A stretch of 46,630 nucleotides of DNA from Bacteroidota bacterium (GTDB lineage: Bacteria; Bacteroidota; JABWAT01), in contig JAFLBE010000034.1 of the NCBI GenBank assembly GCA_017303995.1, positions 1 to 46,630 of the forward strand. Reading direction: 5' to 3'. Position 1 is the first letter of the stretch. Each line of letters starts with the position of its first letter. Shown piece after piece: positions 8,397 through 16,048 of this stretch. Both the position numbers and the translations under genes were made by a program. The notes under the pieces are model-generated. The model saw only the letters and a program-made list of their open reading frames with translations. It did no database searches and had not been told where the DNA came from.

Positions 8397-8858
8397 ATGG
8401 ACGGACTCTTTTTTTACTCCAAACTGATCACACCAGATACGATTGATGCCAATAAGCACGTCAATAATCTGGTTTATCTGAAATGGATGCAGGATATCGC
8501 CACAATGCATTCCACCACTCAGGGCTGGTCGTTTGAAAAGTATCTTGAAACCCAAACCACCTGGGTGATCCGGTCACATTTTATTGAATACATCCGGCCA
8601 TCTTATGAAGGTGAAATGCTCATCCACGCCACCTGGATTCATGATTTTGGCGTAAATGCTTCAAAACGGAAATATTTTTTTCTCCGGGAATCAGATAAAA
8701 AAGTTGTCGCCAAAGCAGAAACAAACTGGGTTTATCTGAATGCAAAAACCGGAAAGCCTACTCCAATTCCAGATTCTTTCAAATCCTGCTTCACCCTCAT
8801 TCCCGATGATAATGACGTTTTACATTTCTTCATTTCAGGAAAATCAAACCCGTTATGA
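8397..8858 (+). CDS. Acyl-CoA thioesterase (hot-dog fold, 4HBT/YbgC-like)
   Basis: 153-aa hot-dog protein that would hydrolyse an acyl-CoA thioester in the cytosol. The signature is TIDANKHVNNLVYLKWMQDIA (residues about 15-35), where the Asp and the HVNN segment correspond to the active site of the 4-hydroxybenzoyl-CoA thioesterase family. WVIRSHFIEYIRPSYEGE follows as the central beta-strand and turn. Acyl substrate cannot be predicted. The ATG at 8397 is formed at the edge of a heptamer array and has no Shine-Dalgarno site. Its stop overlaps the sfsA start by 4 bp (ATGA), indicating translational coupling. Confidence 0.85.
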   Translation: MDGLFFYSKLITPDTIDANKHVNNLVYLKWMQDIATMHSTTQGWSFEKYLETQTTWVIRSHFIEYIRPSYEGEMLIHATWIHDFGVNASKRKYFFLRESDKKVVAKAETNWVYLNAKTGKPTPIPDSFKSCFTLIPDDNDVLHFFISGKSNPL

Positions 8859-9556
8859 TTTTTCCCCGTCAGCTCGTTACTGGAACACTTCTTAAAAGAT
8901 ATAAACGGTTTTTTGCCGATGTTCTGCTTGATGATGGTAGGGAAGTGACTGCCCATTGTGTGAATACCGGATCAATGAAAACGGTTTTCGAATCGGGACG
9001 ACGGGCTGCCTTGCTTCCCAATGACGATCCGGAAAGAAAACTCAAATTTACGCTTGAACTGATTCATTCAGGTTCATCCTGGATTGGTGTGAATACTTCC
9101 CGGCCCAATTTCCTCGTTGAAGAAGCCATTTCGTCAGGACTTATTCCTGAATTAACCGGTTACGGAACGATGAAACGGGAAGTAAAATACGGCACAAACA
9201 GCCGGATTGATTTGCTCCTTTCTGAACCCGGGAAACCCACTTGTTTTATTGAAGTGAAAAATACAACTTACTCAGCAGAAACCGGGATAGCAGCCTTTCC
9301 CGATTCAGTTACAGACCGTGGCCTGAAGCATCTGGTAGAGCTTCAGGAACAGGTTCGGTTGGGAAATAGAGCAGTAATGTTTTATCTTGTCAACCGGGAA
9401 GATTGCCCTGTCTGGCGCCCTGCGGATGACCTCGATCCGGCTTACGGACGTGAACTCAGGGTTGCTGTAAAAAATGGAGTTGAACTGATGGCCTGGAGCT
9501 GCAACGTTCAACCCGATCAACTAATGATTATTAAACCCGTTTCTATTCAACTATGA
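8855..9556 (+). CDS. sfsA: SfsA family DNA-binding/nuclease-fold protein
   Basis: 233-aa member of the SfsA family. The E. coli protein was described as a sugar-fermentation stimulation, DNA-binding protein; the C-terminal half has a PD-(D/E)xK nuclease-like core. Seen here are the N-terminal OB-like part (LLKRYKRFFADVLLDDGREVTAHCVNTGSM), the acidic core SRIDLLL followed by CFIEVKNTTY (D...E-x-K), and AAFPDSVTDRGLKHLVEL, all family hallmarks. It overlaps both neighbours by 4 bp, forming a tight three-gene unit with the thioesterase and pyrE. Confidence 0.93.
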   Translation: MIFPRQLVTGTLLKRYKRFFADVLLDDGREVTAHCVNTGSMKTVFESGRRAALLPNDDPERKLKFTLELIHSGSSWIGVNTSRPNFLVEEAISSGLIPELTGYGTMKREVKYGTNSRIDLLLSEPGKPTCFIEVKNTTYSAETGIAAFPDSVTDRGLKHLVELQEQVRLGNRAVMFYLVNREDCPVWRPADDLDPAYGRELRVAVKNGVELMAWSCNVQPDQLMIIKPVSIQL

Positions 9557-10134
9557 CACAAACCGAACACTTTCTCGCACTTTTCAAATCGTCTTCAGCC
9601 CTTCTTGACGGACATTTCAGACTCACCAGCGGTAAACACTCGAATCAGTATTTTCAGTGTGCCAGAGTGCTTCAATATCCAAAAAACGCAGAGGTGCTTT
9701 GTTCTGCCATTGCTGAACATTATCAGTCGACTGGCATTACGCTTGTGATTTCACCTGCAATTGGTGGAATTGTTGTTGGTCAGGAAGTTGGAAGATTACT
9801 TGGCGTAAGAACCATCTTTGCTGAAAGAGATAATGGCGAAATGAAAATCCGCCGTGGATTTGAGATTTTCCCGGATGATAAAATTCTGATTTGCGAAGAT
9901 GTGATTACAACCGGCGGATCAGTTCGTGAAGTTTACGATTTGCTGAAAAATGAAGGTCACCAAATTGCAGGAGTTGCATCCATAGTTGACCGGTCAAATG
10001 GGAAAGCTGCTTTTGATGTGCCCTATTTTTCAATTATTCAGCTTGAAGTCAATGCATGGGAACCTGATAACTGTCCGCTTTGTAAAGAGGGTGTTCCGGT
10101 AATCAAGCCGGGATCAAGGGTATTCAAATCCTGA
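9553..10134 (+). CDS. pyrE: Orotate phosphoribosyltransferase
   Basis: 193-aa phosphoribosyltransferase joining orotate and PRPP to orotidine 5'-phosphate in pyrimidine synthesis. The opening FRLTSGKHSNQYFQCARVLQYP is the orotate-site segment. The PRPP-binding loop is ILICEDVITTGGSV. The flexible-loop region RDNGEMKIRRGFEI carries the conserved basic residues. The C-terminal CPLCKEG cysteine pair is a feature of one PyrE subgroup. The pyrimidine phosphorylase downstream makes a loose nucleotide-metabolism neighbourhood. Confidence 0.95.
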   Translation: MTQTEHFLALFKSSSALLDGHFRLTSGKHSNQYFQCARVLQYPKNAEVLCSAIAEHYQSTGITLVISPAIGGIVVGQEVGRLLGVRTIFAERDNGEMKIRRGFEIFPDDKILICEDVITTGGSVREVYDLLKNEGHQIAGVASIVDRSNGKAAFDVPYFSIIQLEVNAWEPDNCPLCKEGVPVIKPGSRVFKS

Positions 10135-10144
10135 GGATCTGGTT

Positions 10145-10825
10145 ATGACCGGTTTTCGAGTTTTTGTTGTTATCGTCGTTTCCGGATTCTTTTTTTCCGT
10201 ACCGCTAAACGCACAAACGGCAAGTGACAGTCTTCGGATTAAAGTTGAAGAATTGATGAACAGATTGAAACCTGAAAATCAGCACACCGGTTTGAAAATC
10301 CGGTTTGACACCGCTCTTGAAGTTCCGATCAGTCAGGATATCCGGATTGAGAAAACAAAAATTTTGCCTGGTTTTGGCTTTAACCTTAGTTTGGGATATG
10401 GTCTGAACGAATTTTTGTCAGGCTACGTGGGGTTTATATCCCTGAGCCATGTTAACGATGAAAATCGCAATATCAAAAGCAAGCAAGTCGGGTTTGACGG
10501 ATTTCATACCGAATTCAGAGTGAAATTTAATCCGAACAGCAAAGATCAGTTTTTTATTGAATCTGGTCTTGGTTTTTATGAACTGGTCGATCAGAAATCG
10601 GACGGATTTACCGGCAGGGGATATTCATTTGCTGTCGGCGTAGATCGGTTCCTCACCAGAGAATTATCACTTTCTATCAATCTTCAGTACCGCTTTACCC
10701 GTTTTACAAACCAAATTCAGAACGGGGAAAAAATAACGCTTAATCCGCTTGTAAATGCAGATATGTTGCTCTTGAACGCATCCTTTATTTACACATTGGC
10801 GGGTGGAAATCAAGGACTTTTTTAA
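10145..10825 (+). CDS. Outer-membrane beta-barrel protein, 226 aa
   Basis: Starts with a signal peptide (MTGFRVFVVIVVSGFFFSVPLNAQ, cleavage probably after NAQ). Then come alternating amphipathic strands such as FGFNLSLGYGLNEFLSGYVGFISLSHV and FHTEFRVKFNPN...FFIESGLGFYELV, ending SFIYTLAG. This is the pattern of an 8-10-strand outer-membrane barrel. I cannot assign a family or ligand. It lies 10 bp after pyrE, and its TAA is directly followed by the ATG of the phosphorylase gene, so it is part of that operon. Confidence 0.7.
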   Translation: MTGFRVFVVIVVSGFFFSVPLNAQTASDSLRIKVEELMNRLKPENQHTGLKIRFDTALEVPISQDIRIEKTKILPGFGFNLSLGYGLNEFLSGYVGFISLSHVNDENRNIKSKQVGFDGFHTEFRVKFNPNSKDQFFIESGLGFYELVDQKSDGFTGRGYSFAVGVDRFLTRELSLSINLQYRFTRFTNQIQNGEKITLNPLVNADMLLLNASFIYTLAGGNQGLF

Positions 10826-12142
10826 ATGAATCCAGTTGAACTGATTTTAAAAAAACGCAACAAGGGAACATTAACCCCCGAAGAATTGAAATGGCTTATC
10901 AACGGCTACCGTGACGGACTTGTGAGAGAATATCAGATGTCTGCTTTTCTCATGGCCGTTTATTTTAACGGAATGACCCGGGAAGAAACGCTAACCCTCA
11001 CACGTTGTATGATGGAGTCGGGTGTCATTCTGGATCTTTCTGATATCCCGGGTTTCAAAGTTGATAAACATTCAACCGGCGGCGTTGGTGATAAAGTATC
11101 TTTGATTCTGGCGCCAATTGTGGCGGCTGCTGGCGTTCCAGTTCCCATGATCAGTGGTCGTGGTTTGGGTCATACCGGCGGAACCCTTGATAAGCTGGAA
11201 TCGATCCCTGGTTTCAGAACCGATCTTGATCTCACGGCATACAGAAAACAGCTTGCAGAAATCGGTGCCGTATTAATCGGACAAACCAAAGAACTTGCTC
11301 CAGTTGATAAAGAAATGTATGGGTTGAGAGACGTTACAGGAACAGTAGAGTCTATTCCGCTGATATCCGGATCCATCATGTCAAAAAAACTTGCAGAAGG
11401 CATTGATGGCCTCGTGCTTGATGTAAAAACCGGATCAGGCGCTTTCATGAAAACACTCGAAGATTCCCGTGCACTGGCAAAATCTCTGGTTGGAATCGGA
11501 CTTGGTTTCGGAAAGGAAACAATTGCATACATTACCAATATGCGTGAACCGATCGGTCATGAAGTCGGGAATTGGCTTGAAGTAAAAGAATGTATTGATT
11601 GCCTGAATGGTGCTGATGTACCTGATTTGATGGAACTGACTCACCATTTGTGCGGAACCATGATTTACATGGGAAAAAAATCCAGTTCAATCGAGGATGG
11701 GATTGCAATTTCAAAAGATATGATTTCAACTGGAAAGGCCATGGCGAAATGGCTTGAAATTGTGAAAGCTCAGGGCGGTGATACCCGTGTTATTCATGAA
11801 CCTGAAAGCCGGGGAAAAGCACCGGTTCAGCTCGACATCAAATCGGAAACCACTGGTTATGTTGCCGCCTTTGATTCCAGGGAAATCGGAATGGTTGGTA
11901 TTTTACTGAAAGCAGGAAGAATGGCAAAAGATGATGTTATTTCTCCCCTGACCGGAATTACCATCCGCAAAAAAATTGGAGATAAAATTCATCCGGGAGA
12001 CATTCTTTTTACTCTTCATGCAGATTCAGAACAACCGGTTGCCGAAGCAGAAAAACGACTCAGATCTTCAGTAGCGGTTGATTCAGTAAAACCAGCTATA
12101 AAACCAATGATTTTGGAAACCATTGATAAAAGATCACTTTAA
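10826..12142 (+). CDS. deoA: Pyrimidine-nucleoside (thymidine) phosphorylase
   Basis: 438-aa nucleoside phosphorylase family II enzyme that splits thymidine, and often uridine, with phosphate into base and (deoxy)ribose 1-phosphate. The family signature VPMISGRGLGHTGGTLDKLESIPGF is present, along with the phosphate-binding KHSTGGVGDKVSLILAP and the catalytic region YGLRDVTGTVESIPLISGSIMSKKLAEG. VKTGSGAFM follows. The C-terminal domain has the usual biotinyl-like KIGDKIHPGDILFTLHA. I cannot separate DeoA from Pdp specificity by eye. The ATG follows the previous TAA without a gap. Confidence 0.95.
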   Translation: MNPVELILKKRNKGTLTPEELKWLINGYRDGLVREYQMSAFLMAVYFNGMTREETLTLTRCMMESGVILDLSDIPGFKVDKHSTGGVGDKVSLILAPIVAAAGVPVPMISGRGLGHTGGTLDKLESIPGFRTDLDLTAYRKQLAEIGAVLIGQTKELAPVDKEMYGLRDVTGTVESIPLISGSIMSKKLAEGIDGLVLDVKTGSGAFMKTLEDSRALAKSLVGIGLGFGKETIAYITNMREPIGHEVGNWLEVKECIDCLNGADVPDLMELTHHLCGTMIYMGKKSSSIEDGIAISKDMISTGKAMAKWLEIVKAQGGDTRVIHEPESRGKAPVQLDIKSETTGYVAAFDSREIGMVGILLKAGRMAKDDVISPLTGITIRKKIGDKIHPGDILFTLHADSEQPVAEAEKRLRSSVAVDSVKPAIKPMILETIDKRSL

Positions 12143-12164
12143 TCTTTCTAAAAGAGCCTTATAA

Positions 12165-12629
12165 ATGATGAAAATAGTGAGAGTGGTTTTGATTCTGATC
12201 CTGTTTCAGGGATTTATTTGTTCCGTCTCATTTGCTCAGAAATCTAAGATTCATGCGGGTGCAGTGATCGGGAACCCAACCGGACTTACTGTGAAATACT
12301 GGTTAACTGCATCCAACGCTCTCGAAGGAACTGTAGCCCTTGAAAAAATAAACAGGGATTACAGTTTCAATCTGAATGTCATGTACCTGATTCACACTTT
12401 TAACTATCTGGATATTCAGGATAGTCCGCTTGCCCTTTATTATGGAGTTGGGGGGAAAGTATTAACAACTCTGGATGTTGCTTTAGGAGTAAGAGGAGTA
12501 GCCGGAGCAGCTTATTTCTTTTCTTCTCTACCGATTGATCTTTCACTTGAACTGTCACCAATTTTTTTCATTATTCCATCCAGTACTGCCGATATTGATG
12601 CTGGGCTCGGGATTCGATACCATTTTTAA
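12165..12629 (+). CDS. Exported beta-barrel-like protein, 154 aa
   Basis: Has a signal peptide (MMKIVRVVLILILFQGFICSVSFAQ) and short alternating beta-strands such as LTVKYWLTASNALEGTVALEK, YSFNLNVMYL, LALYYGVGGKV and the closing ADIDAGLGIRYHF with a C-terminal Phe. This suggests a small outer-membrane barrel of the kind annotated as BAPKO_0422-like in related genomes. Function is unknown. It is 22 bp after the phosphorylase gene and is the last gene before the AT-rich block. Confidence 0.65.
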   Translation: MMKIVRVVLILILFQGFICSVSFAQKSKIHAGAVIGNPTGLTVKYWLTASNALEGTVALEKINRDYSFNLNVMYLIHTFNYLDIQDSPLALYYGVGGKVLTTLDVALGVRGVAGAAYFFSSLPIDLSLELSPIFFIIPSSTADIDAGLGIRYHF

Positions 12630-12718
12630 GGGAAAGTAGTAGGTACGCCCAATTGTATGAATCCCCGAATAAGCTTATTTTTTGAAAAAATAAAATCAAA
12701 TAACAGAGAATAAATTTT

Positions 12719-12733
12719 TATCTTTGCATTGTG
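12719..12733 (+). promoter_or_regulatory. -7 box overlapping a probable leaderless GTG start
   Basis: TATCTTTG (12719-12726) matches TAnnTTTG. Its expected transcription start, about five bases beyond the final G, falls on the GTG start codon at 12731 of the methyltransferase gene. No ribosome-binding site lies upstream of that codon. A well-spaced -33 element is not seen. Confidence 0.5.
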
Positions 12734-15052
12734 AATAATTTAAAAGACATAGATATATGGGAATCAAACTTTGGTTTACTCCCAATTAAGTTAAATCCGC
12801 TTAACCAAGTAGACAAGTTTCTTATGCTCAATGGTGGGCAAGGCGATTTCTGTTTGAAAACATCTGCGAAAGGAGACGAAAATCACAGCACAATATTTGG
12901 GGAATCTTGGTCGACAAACACAAAAAATTTTTTATTTATTGATGTAGATTCTGTTGAAGTGGTTAATTGGTTTGAAGGTAAAACAGAAAACATTCCAAAC
13001 AAAAAGATAGAATTTAACTTAGGACAATTTTACAAGTACCTTTCTTCTAAGTCTCATAAAACACAAAATGATGTAGTCCCCTTCATTCTTGATATTTTCA
13101 GACAACTTAGAAACATAACTTTTGAAAAACAAGATTCATCAGAAGCTATCAATCTACTCTTTACATTGCTAATAAGCCTTGATGAAGACATTTCAAATAT
13201 AGATTATAAAAAATGGAACATATCAGAATCCAAAATTCCTGATAGGTTTGACTACTTTGTTGAGCGTTTAAATCAAGGAGTAAGAAACATTAAGCCTAAT
13301 CTTGATTTAATTCTTCGTCATACAGCAGGCATACTATTTCAAGAAGCTCATCGCGAAGTAATTTACTTTAATCCACAAAGAGACTTATTTGGCGGTGTTT
13401 CAAGTAAATTAGAAACTAGATTAGATGCTTATTCTAGCATTCATTACACTCCTCAATATATTGCTAGGAGTATAGTTGAAAATACAATAAAGAACTTGGA
13501 TTTAACTAAGCCTAATATTACAATTCTTGACCCTTCATGTGGCTCATCTGAGTTTTTAATAGAAGTTTTAAAACAGCTAAAAAATAAAGATTACAAAGGA
13601 AAAATTTCCATAAAAGGTTTTGATTCTTCTGATAGTGCCATAAGAACGTCTAGTTTCCTTTTATCATATGAAAACCGTAAACAATGGAAAAATGAATTGA
13701 CAATTGAAGTAAAACGAGTAGAAGATTCATTAGTAGAAGATTGGGGGGAAAATGATTTAATATTAATGAATCCACCCTTCCTCTCTTGGGAATTATTAAA
13801 GGAGAAAAGTAGTCGAGATAATGTATTAAATATTTTGAATGAAGTTGTTAGAAGAAGTAGACCAAATCAAGCAACGGCATTCTTTTATAAGGCAAGCCAA
13901 TCATTATCAAATAATGGTATTATTGGTTGTGTTTTACCTACCTCAATTTTTTATTCTGAAATTTACTCTGACCTTAGAAATAAAATAGGGGAAGATTTGA
14001 ATTTTAAGATTTTGGCTAAACTAGGAAATTATGTATTTGAAGACGCATTAACAGATGTAAGTTTATTTATTGCAATAAAGAATCATTCAGTTCAACTTCC
14101 AAAAGTTTTATGGACAAAAAATGAAAAAGGAGTTGTTCAAGACGCTTTGAGAGAGTTTAGAAAAATGAATGCCAATAATGAGCTTTCAATAAACAGTAAA
14201 AACTTTAGTATTTACACACCACATTATTTCCCAATTGTTAACAATAGTTGGAAGTTAATTTCATTTGATGAAAATGAATTCATTAAAGAAGTAAGTATTT
14301 ATCATATAGCAGGAAAATTATCAACCATTGGTGATATTTTCGATATTTGGCAGGGAGCTTTATTAGGAGTAAAAAACGTTTTTAAAATAACGTCAGCAGA
14401 ATATGAATTATTATCAGAACCAGATAGAAAATTATTCAGACCAATACTAACGAACAACTCAATAAAGTTAGGAAAAATACTAATAACCGAATATAGTTGG
14501 TTTCCTTATAGAAATGAAGGCTTGATATTCAAAAATGAGCATGAATTGTTATGCTTGGATTTTTACCACACAAGATTGTTACCAAACAAAGATATACTTG
14601 AGAAAAGAAAAGGTGTAAATCAATGGTGGTCATTAACTAGACCAAGGAATTGGCAATTCCCTAAAGAATCAAGACTATATTCAAATAGATTTGGCAACTC
14701 CAATTCCTTTGCATTTGATAAAGAAGGAAATTGCATTATCGAAGAAGGAAATGCTTTTATTCCTAAAAAGGAATTTACCATCAACGATTATTACTTTTAT
14801 TTGGCTTGCTTTAGCAGTAATATTTTTGACTTACTACTCTCTGTATATTCAAAACCAATAATGTCGGGTTTTGATTTGGGTAATATTCAAATTAAAAATA
14901 TTCCAATTCCAAATATTCATAAAGATAATTTGAAATTGAGTGGTGTATATTTAAAATTGGTTGAATTAGGTAAAGAATTAGAAAGTGGAAATTCATTTGT
15001 TAAGCCTGTTATAGATGATATTCTAAAATCCTACTTTTATCCAAATAGATAG
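12731..15052 (+). CDS. N6-adenine DNA methyltransferase with specificity domain
   Basis: 773-aa class I SAM-dependent DNA methyltransferase. The SAM-binding motif is DPSCGSSEFL (from residue 267) and the catalytic motif is NPPF (347-350), diagnostic for N6-adenine modification. IGCVLPTSIFYSE is a later core motif. The last 250 residues (IGDIFDIWQGALLGVKNVFKI onward, with TRPRNWQFP) resemble the target-recognition domain of TaqI/Eco57I-type enzymes, so it should choose its own site. No PD-(D/E)xK nuclease motif is evident in the first 200 residues. It is much richer in A+T than its neighbours, with many AAA, ATT and TTA codons, which points to horizontal transfer. GTG start chosen because the next ATG is 31 codons in. 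The 208-aa gene follows after 4 bp. Confidence 0.82.
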   Translation: MNNLKDIDIWESNFGLLPIKLNPLNQVDKFLMLNGGQGDFCLKTSAKGDENHSTIFGESWSTNTKNFLFIDVDSVEVVNWFEGKTENIPNKKIEFNLGQFYKYLSSKSHKTQNDVVPFILDIFRQLRNITFEKQDSSEAINLLFTLLISLDEDISNIDYKKWNISESKIPDRFDYFVERLNQGVRNIKPNLDLILRHTAGILFQEAHREVIYFNPQRDLFGGVSSKLETRLDAYSSIHYTPQYIARSIVENTIKNLDLTKPNITILDPSCGSSEFLIEVLKQLKNKDYKGKISIKGFDSSDSAIRTSSFLLSYENRKQWKNELTIEVKRVEDSLVEDWGENDLILMNPPFLSWELLKEKSSRDNVLNILNEVVRRSRPNQATAFFYKASQSLSNNGIIGCVLPTSIFYSEIYSDLRNKIGEDLNFKILAKLGNYVFEDALTDVSLFIAIKNHSVQLPKVLWTKNEKGVVQDALREFRKMNANNELSINSKNFSIYTPHYFPIVNNSWKLISFDENEFIKEVSIYHIAGKLSTIGDIFDIWQGALLGVKNVFKITSAEYELLSEPDRKLFRPILTNNSIKLGKILITEYSWFPYRNEGLIFKNEHELLCLDFYHTRLLPNKDILEKRKGVNQWWSLTRPRNWQFPKESRLYSNRFGNSNSFAFDKEGNCIIEEGNAFIPKKEFTINDYYFYLACFSSNIFDLLLSVYSKPIMSGFDLGNIQIKNIPIPNIHKDNLKLSGVYLKLVELGKELESGNSFVKPVIDDILKSYFYPNR

Positions 15053-15056
15053 AATT

Positions 15057-15683
15057 ATGAGTGATTATCTTGGTATCGTTGAAGCAATAAACAAGGATTG
15101 TAGGAATTATGTTGAAAATTTTAAATTAATTGAAGTTCCTGGGTATTATAACATTACATTATTCAAAATTGTAGGTAATTCATTTGCAATAAACAGATAT
15201 AATTCAGAGCCGGTCAAAGTTCAAAGATGGTTTGACAAATATTGGTTGTATATAGAAGTTAAATTTACTGGTCAAGAATCAAAACATGGGCAAAAGCGAA
15301 TTAAAACAATTCATACTAATATTTCAATTTCAGTTTTTGAAGGTGATGATTCAGATGAAGTGAAAATTCAACTCTTTAGAGCTGAATGGGACGATTGGAA
15401 TGACCCTGAACATAATCACTCCCAACCACATTGGCATATTACATCAAGTCAAGCGATTGAGAAAACAATTGAAGAATATTCAATTCATTTTGATAATGGT
15501 GATTTTATTTCACTCTTAGAAGACCAAAAATCAAAGCTATCCGATATCAAAAAAATTCATTTTGCGATGAATGGAAATTGGCAATACGACCAGACCCATA
15601 TTCATTCCATTAAAAGTTCAAACCAAGTATCCAAATGGCTTAAAGGACTATTAAATCACATCAGAGTAGAGCTAGAAAAATAA
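15057..15683 (+). CDS. Unknown 208-aa protein paired with the methyltransferase
   Basis: I do not recognise this family with confidence. The protein is cytosolic (no signal peptide) and acidic. It has a conserved-looking His/Trp-rich core: RAEWDDWNDPEHNHSQPHWHI (about residues 103-123), then IHFAMNGNW and THIHSI. Such clustered His and acidic residues could bind a metal, but no HNH, GIY-YIG or PD-(D/E)xK motif is clear. Its position 4 bp after a solitary methyltransferase, with the same low GC, suggests it is the functional partner, perhaps a restriction or regulatory subunit. That is inference from context only. Confidence 0.7.
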   Translation: MSDYLGIVEAINKDCRNYVENFKLIEVPGYYNITLFKIVGNSFAINRYNSEPVKVQRWFDKYWLYIEVKFTGQESKHGQKRIKTIHTNISISVFEGDDSDEVKIQLFRAEWDDWNDPEHNHSQPHWHITSSQAIEKTIEEYSIHFDNGDFISLLEDQKSKLSDIKKIHFAMNGNWQYDQTHIHSIKSSNQVSKWLKGLLNHIRVELEK

Positions 15684-16048
15684 ACAACTGTTCCCTAAAC
15701 AAGTGGCATAAAACATTGAGGTTTAAGTAGTTATTCGAGCGTTCTGCCTCGCATCAAGTTCGTTATAACGGGACAGGATAGTAGCCCGTAATCCACAACG
15801 ATTTCATCCCGCAAGCCGACAGTAGGTTTAGTCTTAAAAGTTAAAGAATGCCATTAAAAACAAAAAAATTAAATCACAGAACTTCCTTTCAAAATCGCCT
15901 TAAAAGCCCAAAGGGCTGACAGGATTCTAGAAAACAAGAAAACCCCCACATTTAAAAACCCCGAAGGGGTGGTATTATTTTGTTTATTTTATCGGTAACT
16001 AAATCCTAATTTTAATTCAAATCAAAGCCTGTTTGGCCTTTTCCTTTT
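15684..16048. other. Convergent intergenic region with short hairpins
   Basis: This lies between the plus-strand methyltransferase pair and the end of the minus-strand Pel operon. AGCCC-AAA-GGGCT (15905-15917) and ACCCC-GAA-GGGGT (15958-15970, followed on the plus strand by a T-rich stretch) are short hairpins that could end transcription from either side. Around 15765-15795 there is ACGGG...CCCGT. Composition is AT-rich up to about 15.9 kb, suggesting the acquired block ends here. Confidence 0.5.

Noticed and set aside
12731-15683. Type I restriction or BREX system
   Set aside because: No HsdR, HsdS, PglZ or BrxC-like gene flanks the methyltransferase, and the specificity domain is part of the same chain.
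15690-15850. Possible integron attC site (GTTATAAC, CAAGCCGACAG)
   Set aside because: The consensus GTTRRRY and RYYYAAC boxes do not line up as a pair, and there is no integrase or second cassette in view. Kept only as a low-interest observation.
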